From Celeribacter halophilus (GTDB lineage Bacteria > Pseudomonadota > Alphaproteobacteria > Rhodobacterales > Rhodobacteraceae): DNA of 64,000 nucleotides. This document shows positions 54,638-63,244 of this stretch, piece after piece. Positions within the stretch are counted from its first letter, which is position 1; each line of letters starts with the position of its first letter. The stretch is from contig NZ_FORY01000010.1 in the NCBI RefSeq assembly GCF_900114135.1, positions 69,219 through 133,218 on the forward strand, given 5' to 3'. Made by a program: the position numbers and the translations under genes. The notes under the pieces were generated by a model. It saw only the letters and a list, made by a program, of their open reading frames with translations, was not told the DNA's origin and did no database searches.

Positions 54638-55561
54638 ATGCAAGAGACACAGCAGATTACTCGCAGACGCTTTCTCATTATTGCTGCGGCCTCATGTCTG
54701 GGTGCGGCGGGGGGGCTGCCGACATCTGTGGCAGCGGCCGCGCATTGGCGTGGCGTCGCGCTTGGCGCGGATGCCCAGATCATTCTCGATCATCCTGATG
54801 CTACCCGCCTTATTGCGATGGCGCGTGCCGAAATTCGCAGGCTCGAAGCGGTATTCAGCCTGTATGATGCAAATTCCGAATTGTCGCAGCTCAACCGTGC
54901 AGGGCATCTGGAGGCGCCGGCTTTTGAATTGCTTGATTGCCTTGCTCTGTGCCGAAAGGTGCATCATGCCACTGAAGGGCGGTTCGACCCAACGGTTCAG
55001 CCGCTTTGGCAGGTCTTGGCCGAGGCAGCGATGCAGGGGCATGAACCCGTAGCGGACACGCTTGCAGCCGCTCGCGCGGCAATCGGGTTTGACCGGGTGA
55101 TGTTTGAAGCGGGGATCGTGCGTCTCAGGCAAGGACAACGGCTGACGTTGAATGGCATCGCACAGGGGTATGTCGCGGATCATGTCGCGGCGCTGCTCGG
55201 TCGTGAAGGCATCGAAGATGTGCTGATCGACACGGGCGAGATCGTGGCGCTTGGCTCTGCGCCTCAGCACGATGGCTGGCCTGTAACGATTGCAGGGGAG
55301 AGCGTGCAAAGGTCCCTGCGCAATCGGGCTTTGGCGACATCAGCGTATCAGGGCACGGAAATACGGGACGGCGAGGGTCATATCCTCGATCCGCGCCACG
55401 GAAATCTGGTGCAGGCGGCCACGCAGGTCTCGGTCAGCGCCCCTACTGCGGCCATGGCGGATGGGCTTTCGACCGGTCTGGTTCTGACGACAACTCAAGC
55501 CGAAGCCGAGCAACTCTTGAGAAATGTCAAGGAGGTGCGTCTTGAGAGTTTTGTACTTTGA
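54638..55561 (+). CDS. nosX: NosX, ApbE-type FAD:protein FMN transferase
   Basis: A 307-residue ApbE-family enzyme exported by a Tat signal (TRRRFLIIAAASCLG). Family markers are EAVFSLYDANSELSQLNRAG and the segment LNGIAQGYVADHVAALL, then LIDTGEIVALG. It attaches FMN covalently to a Thr of NosR, whose SGATVT motif is in the same operon. The terminal position matches nosCRZDFYLX in Paracoccus. Confidence 0.93.
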   Translation: MQETQQITRRRFLIIAAASCLGAAGGLPTSVAAAAHWRGVALGADAQIILDHPDATRLIAMARAEIRRLEAVFSLYDANSELSQLNRAGHLEAPAFELLDCLALCRKVHHATEGRFDPTVQPLWQVLAEAAMQGHEPVADTLAAARAAIGFDRVMFEAGIVRLRQGQRLTLNGIAQGYVADHVAALLGREGIEDVLIDTGEIVALGSAPQHDGWPVTIAGESVQRSLRNRALATSAYQGTEIRDGEGHILDPRHGNLVQAATQVSVSAPTAAMADGLSTGLVLTTTQAEAEQLLRNVKEVRLESFVL

Positions 55562-55600
55562 ATAAAGTGAAGTTTAGCCAAATGACACGGGGACACGCTC

Positions 55601-55678
55601 ATGCGAATTCTGGGTGTCGCGCTTGTCGTCTTGCCGCTGATGACCTCCTCCGCCTATCTGGCTTCGGTCATGGGTTGA
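55601..55678 (+). CDS. Possible 25-residue hydrophobic peptide after nosX
   Basis: A short frame starts ATG at 55601 and encodes MRILGVALVVLPLMTSSAYL followed by ASVMG. It would be a single membrane segment with one basic residue near the N-terminus. It begins 39 bases after nosX and ends 29 bases before a terminator, so it would be the last cistron of the nos transcript. The ribosome site is weak (GGGGAC). It could be a genuine small membrane protein or chance. Confidence 0.4.
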   Translation: MRILGVALVVLPLMTSSAYLASVMG

Positions 55679-55707
55679 TAGACCGGCGACGAAAAGCAAG
55701 TGAAATA

Positions 55708-55730
55708 GGGTGCTTTCGGGCACCCGTTTT
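55708..55730 (+). terminator. Terminator of the nos operon
   Basis: GGGTGC and GCACCC form a stem over a six-base loop (TTTCGG), followed by GTTTTG. The position after the last nos cistron fits. Confidence 0.8.
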
Positions 55731-55883
55731 GTATCTTTTGTTTGCGTTTCATCGGCTTCTCCCAGAAGGATTTGTCCCGAAACCCTTTGTTAAGTTTAGG
55801 TCATGCCTCCAACAAAAAGAAAGAATTATCCGGGCTATCTGGTGAGACTTGAAACCTTCTCGCGCTGGCATGATCTGTTCTCC

Positions 55884-55897
55884 TTGATTTTTGTTAA
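55884..55897. promoter_or_regulatory. FNR/DNR-like box upstream of nnrS
   Basis: TTGATTTTTGTTAA matches TTGAT-N4-GTCAA with one mismatch in the right half. It lies 59 bases before the nnrS ATG, a usual distance for activation. Confidence 0.55.
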
Positions 55898-55956
55898 GAC
55901 GCTTATGGCTTGGATTTGTGAATGTCTTTTTGATTTGCAAAAATAGGATCACGGTG

Positions 55957-57156
55957 ATGAAACGATTTTTCTCACTGATACTGGGCGAAGGGTTTCGCGT
56001 TTTCTTTCTCGGTGCGGTGTTCTTAGCTCTTCTCTCCCTTTCCCTCTGGCTTGCGGCTTATTTTGGTGGGTTAGATATCACACCCGAACGTATTAGCCCG
56101 AGTGATTGGCATGCTCATGAGCTGGTATTTGGTTATGGTGGTGCGACTTTGGCCGGGTTCTTTTTAACCGCAGTTCCAAACTGGACAGGGGCCAAGGCCG
56201 CTCGCCACTTCTATATCGGTGCGGCAGCGTTGATTTGGCTTCTTGCCCGTGTAGCAATCCTTTATATGGACAATCTCCTTTTTACGGGGGTCGCAGTAGT
56301 CGAACTGCTCTTTGTGCCCTTTATCGGAGCCAAGATCGCGACCCAGTTGGTTCGCAAACCCAAGCCACAGAACGTGGTGTTTTTGATCTTTCTCACATTT
56401 TTCTGGATTGGCGATTGTTTGGTGCTGCTTGACTGGGGGGGACACACCGCGGGGCGCGCAGGCATTGGTCTTAGGGTGGGTTTGCTTTCTTTGGCTGCCA
56501 TGATCCTAGTCTTGGGAGGAAGGGTTACACCAGCCTTCACGCGCAATGCCATGCATAGGGCAGGGATTGAGGTCGCAGAGCTCGCTGATCCTGCAGTGTT
56601 TACTCCGGTTGCTCTGGTTTTGGCAATTGCCCTGCCGGTAGTGCAGCTCCTTTATCCTGATACGCTGCTATCCGGCATAATCACTCTTATCGTGGGATTG
56701 TTTGCGCTGATCAGAGTCGCAAAATGGCAGAACCGGTTTCAATGGTCCCAGCCTATTCTATGGACACTGCATCTATCCTACGGAACTGTCGGGGTCGGTC
56801 TCGTGTTTTGGGGACTTGCAATGGTCGGTTTCGGAAGCGAGGTCGCTGGACTGCACTTTTTGGCCGTTGGCGGCGTTGGAGGCATGACGGTTTCGGTGAT
56901 GTCACGCGCATCTCTCGGGCATTCCGGACGACCTTTGGTGGCCCCTTCTGCCATGGTGATCGCGTATGTTTTGCTGCCTGTCGCTGCCCTGATGCGATGG
57001 CTTGGTGGAATGAACGTTTGGGGCCTGTATACGCCGCTGGTGTTTTTGTCCGGTCTGATTTGGTGTTTTGCCTTTGCATTGGTCGCAGGAGTGTTTTGGC
57101 CCATCTTGACCCATTCTCGTGCGCCACGTCCGTCTGTTACCTCTCCGCCAACATAG
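55957..57156 (+). CDS. nnrS: NnrS-family heme-copper membrane protein
   Basis: A 399-residue membrane protein with about twelve hydrophobic segments. NnrS hallmarks are SDWHAHELVFGYGGATLAGF (split here as DWHAHELVFGYGG and TLAGFFLTAVPNW), LGGRVTPAFTRNA and the histidine segment GLHFLAVGGVGGMTVSVMSR. NnrS binds heme and copper and relieves nitric oxide stress in denitrifiers. The ATG at 55957 has AGGA upstream. It is convergent with the regulator gene. Confidence 0.94.
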   Translation: MKRFFSLILGEGFRVFFLGAVFLALLSLSLWLAAYFGGLDITPERISPSDWHAHELVFGYGGATLAGFFLTAVPNWTGAKAARHFYIGAAALIWLLARVAILYMDNLLFTGVAVVELLFVPFIGAKIATQLVRKPKPQNVVFLIFLTFFWIGDCLVLLDWGGHTAGRAGIGLRVGLLSLAAMILVLGGRVTPAFTRNAMHRAGIEVAELADPAVFTPVALVLAIALPVVQLLYPDTLLSGIITLIVGLFALIRVAKWQNRFQWSQPILWTLHLSYGTVGVGLVFWGLAMVGFGSEVAGLHFLAVGGVGGMTVSVMSRASLGHSGRPLVAPSAMVIAYVLLPVAALMRWLGGMNVWGLYTPLVFLSGLIWCFAFALVAGVFWPILTHSRAPRPSVTSPPT

Positions 57157-57316
57157 CGCAGTCCCACACGGGACGGTTGGCGTTCGTGAATAGTAAAGTG
57201 AACCTGTCAAGCTGTCCGAATTTATAACAAACGTCGCGCAGCCACCGGAGGAATGACGGTTAAGGTCAGCCTGTGATTTATTAATTTAGCTGCTTTTGAC
57301 CTGATGGCTAAACATT

Positions 57317-58015
57317 TTAACGTTTCCATGAAGATGCAGGGTCTTCTTCAACATATTTGCGGAGAGCGTTGACGTTTTTGATCTCAGCAGCGTTCTGCTT
57401 CACGCGAACACCGTGTTCTTTAAGTTTGGCAAATGCACGCGACAGACTTTCCGGTTTCATGCCAAGACGTCCTGCGATTAGCGTTTTGTCATAGGGTAGA
57501 ATGACTTGGCATGGCCCGTCTGAACCTTGGCAAAGCTCCAATAGAAATTCTGCAACTCTTTGTGGGGCTGTGCGGGATTTGAGCTGTTCGACCTGAGATA
57601 CCAAGTTGTGGAGATGGGCATAAGTGGCGGTCAGCATGGAGATTGCAATCTTTGGATTGCTTTCGAGCATTTGGATCAGCGTGACAGCATTGATGGCGAT
57701 CAGTTCACATTCTGTTACGGCTTCCGCTGATACAGGATATCGTGCGGAGCGCAGTGCGACTGCCTCACCAAAGGAATGTCCTTTTGTGAACGTGCCCACG
57801 ACCGCTTCGGCGCCGTTTGCGGCGATCCGGTACAATTTTATCCAACCGTTTACCACGATATAGATCACATCCGCCGGGTCATCCTGAATGAAAATCGTTT
57901 CACCTCGCGTGTGGCGGGTAACACGAGCACTCTCTAGCAACGGCTCAACTAGTTCTGTCGGAGCATTTTGAAATAACAGTGACGCTTTCGCGATCTGTGT
58001 AATATCCCGACGCAT
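57317..58015 (-). CDS. Crp/Fnr-family regulator, DNR/NnrR type
   Basis: A 232-residue regulator with an N-terminal cyclic-nucleotide-binding-like domain (FIQDDPADVIYIVVNGWIKL) and a C-terminal winged helix (LIAGRLGMKPESLSRAFAKL). The helix wording E-SLSRAF suits recognition of TTGAT-type boxes. The N-terminal cysteines that hold the FNR iron-sulfur cluster are missing, so direct oxygen sensing is unlikely; nitric-oxide sensing DNR/NnrR proteins have this form. Its neighbours nnrS and nnrU and boxes in front of nosC and nnrS support this. The ATG at 58015 is chosen over an upstream extension that covers the box. Confidence 0.88.
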   Translation of the reverse strand: MRRDITQIAKASLLFQNAPTELVEPLLESARVTRHTRGETIFIQDDPADVIYIVVNGWIKLYRIAANGAEAVVGTFTKGHSFGEAVALRSARYPVSAEAVTECELIAINAVTLIQMLESNPKIAISMLTATYAHLHNLVSQVEQLKSRTAPQRVAEFLLELCQGSDGPCQVILPYDKTLIAGRLGMKPESLSRAFAKLKEHGVRVKQNAAEIKNVNALRKYVEEDPASSWKR

Positions 58016-58115
58016 GGTGGAGCCTTTGGCATATGCAATGTGACGCTTTTCTGACCGTGACCCTAGTGAGGGTCTATATGGATGACAACTGATGAAAGAT
58101 GTTGTCGGCGGTGAT

Positions 58116-58129
58116 TTGACAATCGTCAA
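58116..58129. promoter_or_regulatory. FNR/DNR box between the regulator and nnrU
   Basis: TTGACAATCGTCAA is a perfect inverted repeat of the FNR/DNR half site, 101 bases before the regulator start and 125 bases before the nnrU start. It may serve both divergent genes, including self-control of the regulator. Confidence 0.72.
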
Positions 58130-58254
58130 TGTCAGTTGTTCCACAATATGTGTCTCTGGCTTTGCCACGAAATTTTTATTTGTGATGATATTTGGCTGTG
58201 TGGTCGGCTGCGGTATGCCTGGGTAAAGTTTTTGGCGTAATAGAGGATAATAAG

Positions 58255-58935
58255 ATGAGTGGATGGGGCAGTTTTATTTTGGCCGCTGCGGCATTCTTTC
58301 TGAGCCACACCATTCCGGTTCGCTCATCAGTTAAGCCGTGGATTGTGGCTCGTATTGGAGCAAAAGGCTTTGGTCTTATCTATTCGATTCTGTCTCTTGT
58401 GATCTTTGTATGGTTGATTGTGGCTGCCAATCGTGCGCCCTATGTGCCGCTCTGGGAAAAGGCGGCTTGGATGCCGTATGTTACGATCTCCATCATGTTT
58501 GTGGTTTGTTTAATGCTGTCCTTTAGCATAGCCCGTCCAAATCCGTTTTCCTTCGGCGGGGCACGCAACGAAAGTTTTGAGCCAGCGCATCCAGGGATCG
58601 TACGGCTGACCCGTCATCCACTCTTGGTTGCGCTTGCGCTTTGGTCTTTTGCGCATCTTTTGCCAAATGGTGATGTGGCTCATGTTATTCTGTTTGCCGC
58701 ATTCGGTATCTTTGCCTTGCTCGGATGTAAAATGATCAACCAAAGAACCCGCCAGAAGATGAGTGAGGCGGGCAAGGATTATGATGCGCTTTGGATTGCA
58801 ACGCGTGCAGGCTCACTCTTGTCTGGATGCGAAAACAGCGCTTCAGTTTTTTTGCGTTTATTGGGGGGATTAGGGCTCTATGTGCTGCTGTTGAGTTTAC
58901 ATGGTCCAGTCATCGGGGTGTATGTCTGGCCATAA
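58255..58935 (+). CDS. nnrU: NnrU-family membrane protein
   Basis: A 226-residue membrane protein with about six hydrophobic segments. It has the family start ILAAAAFFLSHTIPVRSSVK and the segment GIVRLTRHPLLVALALWSFAH. NnrU was found next to nnrR in Rhodobacter and is needed for nitric oxide metabolism; its biochemical role is not known. AGAGGA precedes the ATG at 58255. It is divergent from the DNR-type regulator. Confidence 0.92.
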   Translation: MSGWGSFILAAAAFFLSHTIPVRSSVKPWIVARIGAKGFGLIYSILSLVIFVWLIVAANRAPYVPLWEKAAWMPYVTISIMFVVCLMLSFSIARPNPFSFGGARNESFEPAHPGIVRLTRHPLLVALALWSFAHLLPNGDVAHVILFAAFGIFALLGCKMINQRTRQKMSEAGKDYDALWIATRAGSLLSGCENSASVFLRLLGGLGLYVLLLSLHGPVIGVYVWP

Positions 58936-59334
58936 TCTTCTGGCTTCATGGTATAAGTGATTTTCTGATGAATGTCGGCTTTAGCTAGGTTTCAGATCAA
59001 GACCCCGCACCCGCAGAGCACGGCAGTTACCCGCCCTTATGTCGAGCGACGTGAGCGGCCTTAAGCCGCTTTCCATCCACCACACCTATGCCGCTTCACC
59101 AGACCTGCCATTTATGCGCTATGCAGCATTTCGATGGGAGAATTACAACTCTGCGCCTCGTGCCATCTGGTGCGCCAAAGGCTCTCGGTCTACGCGAGCT
59201 TTCAACTTACACTATACTCGAACATCCGATATTCTCCCAAATTTGAGTGACCTGCACCCGTCGCATCGAATGAAATCGATAGGTGCAGGTCGCCAATCTG
59301 ATAGACTCCAGCCTTTGCGAACGTTCAGCCTCCG
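58936..59334. other. Non-coding stretch with an inverted repeat
   Basis: No convincing gene lies in these 399 bases. Two structures are visible. AGCGGC/GCCGCT (59054-59070) is a small hairpin followed by TTTCC that could end nnrU. GACCTGCACC (59249-59258) is exactly complementary to GGTGCAGGTC (59282-59291) with a 23-base loop, and no T run follows on either strand. The stretch between is unrecognised. Confidence 0.5.
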
Positions 59335-60816
59335 CTACCCTTGGATATACACGACCTGCGTCACCATGAATTCGTAGAGCCCGTGCTTGCCATCGGCGCC
59401 TCCGATACCGGATTTTCTATGACCGGCATGATAGCCTTGCATCGCTTCAAAATTCTCGCGGTTGATATAGGTTTCACCAAATTTCAAGTCGCGTGAGGCT
59501 TGCATGGCCGCATTCAGGTTCTGGGTATAGATCGAAGAGGTCAGGCCATAATCGCTGTCGTTTGCGAGCGCGATGGCTTCGTCGAGGTTCTCCACAGCTT
59601 GCACCGGAAGGACTGGCCCAAATGTTTCGCGCCGCATGATGTCCATCTCATGGGTTGCGCCTGTAATCACCGTTGGCTGGAAATGGAACCCTTGCCCCAG
59701 ATCGGCCGGCTTGCCACCACACACGATGGTTGCGCCCTGCTTTTGCGCCAGTTCGACGGCGGCAGTCACCTTGTTGAGGCCAGTCTCGTTCACCAGCGGC
59801 CCCATATGCAAATCGTCGTCCACCGAAGGGTCGCCATAGCGGGTGGCTTCAAAATGAGCCGTCAACTTTTCGACAAACTCATCATGGACCTCACGTTCGA
59901 CATATACGCGTTCCGCGCAGTTGCAGACCTGTCCTGTGTTGATGACACGGGAGTCATAGATGGCTTTGGCCGCGAGATCGAGATCGGCATCCTTGAGAAC
60001 AATCGCTGGAGCCTTGCCGCCCAGTTCCAAATTGACGCGAGTCAGGTTCTTTCCCGCCACTTGCATTATATGCGAGCCGGTCGCGACGCTGCCTGTAAAG
60101 GTGACCAAGTCTACCTCCGGGTGGGAGATCAGGGCCTCACCTGCCACAGGTCCGCGCCCGCCGACGAGGTTGAACACCCCTTTCGGCAAATCTGTTTCCG
60201 CCAGCAATTCTGCAAAGAGATAGGCGTTGATCGGTGTTTCTTCACTCGGTTTGATGACGATGGTATTGCCAGTGACCAGTGCTGGAGCCAACTTGCGCGC
60301 AATCAGGAAGAACGGGAAATTCCAGGGGAGAACCCCCGCCACGACGCCAATCGGTTTGCGCAAGAGCAGCATGGTTTCTTTCGGGCGGTCACTGGTCAGA
60401 ACTTCGCCTTCGATCCGGCGGGCCCATTCGGCCATGTAGTCGATGTAATCGGCGGTGAAATCGACTTCGACCTCTGCAAGACTGCGCACTTTCCCCTGTT
60501 CTTTGATGATCGTATCGGCAAGCTCCAGACGATGCTCGCGCAGCTTGGCCGAGATTTTTCGCAGGTAGGCCGCGCGTTCTATCGCGGGCAGTTTTTCCCA
60601 AGGTCCCTGAGCCCGCCGCGCAGCACGAACTGCGGCATCAACGGTGTCCGGACTTGTTTCGGGGATACGGCCCAAAAGTGCGCCATTGGCGGGGTTCATG
60701 ACGTCAATCATCTCGCCGCTATTGGCGACAAAGGCTCCGTCAATGTAGTTGCGATAGTCCTGCGGATGCTCGGAAAGCTTTTCGGCAGGTTTGCGCAGGG
60801 TGGTGTCCGTGGTCAT
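59335..60816 (-). CDS. aldA: Lactaldehyde dehydrogenase-like aldehyde dehydrogenase (AldA type)
   Basis: A 493-residue NAD-dependent aldehyde dehydrogenase. The cofactor segment is VLPWNFPFFLIARKLAPAL, the general base is in NLELGGKAP and the catalytic Cys in NTGQVCNCAERVYV. The C-terminus (TYINRENFEAMQGYHAGHRK then SGIGGADGKHGLYE) closely resembles E. coli AldA, which oxidises L-lactaldehyde and glycolaldehyde. The start at 60816 follows AGGAGG. It lies downstream of, and in line with, an AcoR-like regulator, separated from it by a terminator-like hairpin. Glycolaldehyde or lactaldehyde is a likely substrate. Confidence 0.88.
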   Translation of the reverse strand: MTTDTTLRKPAEKLSEHPQDYRNYIDGAFVANSGEMIDVMNPANGALLGRIPETSPDTVDAAVRAARRAQGPWEKLPAIERAAYLRKISAKLREHRLELADTIIKEQGKVRSLAEVEVDFTADYIDYMAEWARRIEGEVLTSDRPKETMLLLRKPIGVVAGVLPWNFPFFLIARKLAPALVTGNTIVIKPSEETPINAYLFAELLAETDLPKGVFNLVGGRGPVAGEALISHPEVDLVTFTGSVATGSHIMQVAGKNLTRVNLELGGKAPAIVLKDADLDLAAKAIYDSRVINTGQVCNCAERVYVEREVHDEFVEKLTAHFEATRYGDPSVDDDLHMGPLVNETGLNKVTAAVELAQKQGATIVCGGKPADLGQGFHFQPTVITGATHEMDIMRRETFGPVLPVQAVENLDEAIALANDSDYGLTSSIYTQNLNAAMQASRDLKFGETYINRENFEAMQGYHAGHRKSGIGGADGKHGLYEFMVTQVVYIQG

Positions 60817-60927
60817 TTTGATTTCCTCCTCTTTGGGTTCTTGATCCCTGTTGACGTTGCCGCCAACCCTTGGAGGAAGGTTTGAAGTCATTTCATAAAG
60901 GCGCAAGACCTGCGTGTTTACCCTATA

Positions 60928-60957
60928 AGAAAACCGGCTCAGATTTGAGCCGGTTTA
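60928..60957 (-). terminator. Terminator of the AcoR-like regulator gene
   Basis: AAACCGGCTCA and TGAGCCGGTTT form a perfect 11-bp stem with a four-base loop. Read on the minus strand it is followed by a TTTTCTTAT run. It lies seven bases past the regulator stop, so aldA needs its own promoter downstream of it. Confidence 0.8.
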
Positions 60958-60963
60958 CAAGTC

Positions 60964-61935
60964 TCAGTTCAAACGGCGCCGGTTGAGGCTATGGGCCTTG
61001 AGTTTGCGTTTCAATGTTGCATGACTGATCTGAAGATCACGCGCGCTCGCGGTGACGTTGCCGCCATTACGAATAAGCCAACGTCGCAAGACGCTGTATT
61101 CGGCCGCTTGTAACGTATCATCCAAGGGTTCCAGAAGCTTGGCAAAGAGGTCGCTTGCAATGATCCCCGCGCTTAGATCCGTGTCTGTCAGGCCAAAGAC
61201 GCGCCGTGCCCCGCGTGTGGCTCCGGTGATGACATCATCACGATCCACAGCAAGCAGAATCGCGCCGGAACGGGTTTCGCCGGGGATGGAGATGATCCGG
61301 TCGCCGGCAAAGGTTTGATGGAAGTGATCTATCTCGATCTGCCGTGCCGCATCCGAAATGCTGGACATCAACAAGCCGACAGGGGCCTGCTCACTGGCAT
61401 GACCATAGTAAGTAATGTTCGCGGCCCCCGCCAGCACCCCTTGGTCATCAAAAAACGGGGCGGACACACAGGTGATGCTCAATGTGGTGGCGTAATAGTG
61501 CAGGTGAGGTCGGACACATAATGCACGGCGTTCGATCAGTGACGTGCCAATTCCGTTGGTGCCGCTTTGCGCTTCGCTCCAGTCGACCCCTTCGCACAGA
61601 CCACGCATTTGCAGGTCCGGCATATCCGCCTCAGGGCCCCAGCACAGAACCGGAACGCCTTGTGCATTGCTGACCAGCATACACACACCACGATTGCCGA
61701 TCGCGCGGCGCAACCGCTCCAATGTGGGAGAGGCTGTGACAAGCAGCGGCTCCAGCGGCTCGGACAGCCTGCGCAGTTCCATCTCGGTGACGCGCTGCGG
61801 CTTAAGTGACGCTTCCGGGTCAAGACCGTGCAAATGCGCACACCGATGCCAGGATGCCGCAAGAGGCAATCTGGAAATATCTTTGGTAGTGATAACTTTG
61901 CGCACATGCGCTGCATGCGACGTTAAGTCGGCCAT
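60964..61935 (-). CDS. AcoR-like GAF/Fis regulator lacking the AAA+ domain
   Basis: A 323-residue protein. The N-terminal part reads SWHRCAHLHGLDPE and GLCEGVDWSEAQSGTNGIGT, the GAF sensor typical of AcoR-type activators, then ITYYGHAS. The C-terminus is a Fis-type helix-turn-helix (GGNVTASARDLQISHATLKR). The central sigma-54 AAA+ domain (GAFTGA loop, Walker motifs) that normally separates these parts is absent, replaced by about 70 PAS-like residues (ILLAVDRDDVITGATRGARR). It therefore cannot activate sigma-54 in the usual way and may act with sigma-70. GGAGGGAG precedes the ATG. aldA is the likely target. Confidence 0.85.
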   Translation of the reverse strand: MADLTSHAAHVRKVITTKDISRLPLAASWHRCAHLHGLDPEASLKPQRVTEMELRRLSEPLEPLLVTASPTLERLRRAIGNRGVCMLVSNAQGVPVLCWGPEADMPDLQMRGLCEGVDWSEAQSGTNGIGTSLIERRALCVRPHLHYYATTLSITCVSAPFFDDQGVLAGAANITYYGHASEQAPVGLLMSSISDAARQIEIDHFHQTFAGDRIISIPGETRSGAILLAVDRDDVITGATRGARRVFGLTDTDLSAGIIASDLFAKLLEPLDDTLQAAEYSVLRRWLIRNGGNVTASARDLQISHATLKRKLKAHSLNRRRLN

Positions 61936-62107
61936 GGCTCCCTCCTCCCTTGAGCCGCTGATTTGGGAGAAAAACAGCAGCGTCCTCGCCAGTTAGCCTA
62001 ACCCCGTATGGTGGTGTGTCAACAGTTTCGAAAACGACGATTTGTTATGCATATATGCCGTTACTCGCGAGACATTTCCTTTGGCCTCTTGGAACCGGGG
62101 AAAAGAC

Positions 62108-62457
62108 ATGAACAAAGATCAGCGCGTGATACAACGCAAGTTGCGGAAACAGCGATACACCGAAGAGATCGATCATGTTGCCAAAACCTGCCGCTATTTC
62201 GTGATCGGTCACGCAAATTTTCACCGCTGGGGCAAAGCCTACTCCAATCGCGGAGAAGCAGGGCTGATCAATTCACAGCCCATCCCCAAGTGGCTCGCCA
62301 ACAGGACACCGCCTGAGGCGAGAAAAAGGTGCTTTACCTTCGTCGTAAATTCCATCTCGGACCAATGCGGATCGCTTGGTATCTGGAGCGCCATCACGGC
62401 ATCAAATTGTTTGACGCAACCATTTCGCGCATTCGGCATTGGCTGGGCCGCCAGTAA
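62108..62457 (+). pseudogene. Decayed IS481-family transposase, N-terminal part
   Basis: The first frame starts MNKDQRVIQRKLRKQRYTEE and continues with HVAKTCRYFVIGHANFHRWG, the IS481 N-terminal helix-turn-helix. After PPEARK a frame change leads to KVLYLRRKFHLGPMRIAWYL then ERHHGIKLFDATISRI, again IS481-like. A stop follows at 62455. The DDE catalytic domain is missing. Confidence 0.7.
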
Positions 62458-62879
62458 TATTCCTACGCCGTGGAAGTCACGCGGACTTGGATTGATTGCA
62501 ACACTATGTTTGGCTTCGGGATTTGGAGCCGTGGGCTATTGATCGGCTCAACAATTTAGGTTCAGTATCACGCACCAAAGCAGCAAGGGCAGAAACACTC
62601 TCGGCCCTTAGCGGACTTTGGCAGAGGTTCAAGGCGCTGCACTGCAGCTTCACCAAAGCAGTTTTTCGTGGATCGTGCCGCAATTCAAGCAAGGCGACAA
62701 AGACAGTGTGGACAGAACTACCTTCCGCCGCGGGGCGAGTTCTCGTACCTCACAATTTTGCTTATTTCACGCACTAGGGCGAACTGTGTGAGCTTCGAAC
62801 ACCCATACATTCGGATTTGACAAGTTCGCCTTGGACATGATTTGCTTTTGTCCTAATCCGTCTAGGAAAGAGCACCTAC
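62458..62879. other. Unassigned intergenic stretch
   Basis: About 420 bases between the IS481 relic and the small gene at 62880. Short frames occur on both strands but none has a ribosome site and recognisable protein together. It may contain further transposon debris. Confidence 0.4.
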
Positions 62880-63209
62880 GTGCCCGATAACCCACCCATT
62901 CTGGCCGAGTACCCAATAGAGGGCGACCGCTTCTATGTGTCACTGTTCTCACACCACAGCCGTATGGTTCGAGAGATAGTCTCGGATGCGATACGCGTCA
63001 TTGCTGGGCACCCTGACGCGAGTAAAATCCAACTTGGAGAGCCCATCGTTGTCGGGGACGAAGTCTTGATAGCAATGGAACCCGCCCCCGAAGCAGCGAC
63101 ATTGATACGCGATGCGGCGGACCAAGACGTTCTTGCCCTTGATCTCCCCAATAGCCTCATAATCGAGGGGTGTCCGTCGTCAGAGTTTTTGGAACCAGAG
63201 GCGGCCTAA
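62880..63209 (+). CDS. Hypothetical protein, 109 residues
   Basis: I do not recognise this family. The frame begins with GTG at 62880, with AGGAAAG about ten bases upstream, and encodes an acidic soluble protein starting PDNPPILAEYPIEGDRFYVS and including LGEPIVVGDEVLIAMEPAPE and DQDVLALDLPNSLIIEG. It has no signal peptide, membrane segment or clear motif. It sits between transposon remains, so it may be a passenger or a leftover. The composition looks like true coding sequence, but start and reality are uncertain. Confidence 0.5.
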   Translation: MPDNPPILAEYPIEGDRFYVSLFSHHSRMVREIVSDAIRVIAGHPDASKIQLGEPIVVGDEVLIAMEPAPEAATLIRDAADQDVLALDLPNSLIIEGCPSSEFLEPEAA

Positions 63210-63244
63210 ACTAAGAGAGAGTTTGGCTCATCTGGTTGGTTAGA

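Noticed and set aside
59500..60885. 461-codon plus-strand frame opposite aldA
   Set aside because: Antisense shadow; aldA carries all catalytic motifs.
60817..60963. Sigma-54 promoter before aldA
   Set aside because: Expected from an AcoR-like neighbour, but no TGGCAC-N5-TTGCA element was found; the nearest GGCGGCAA does not fit spacing or bases.
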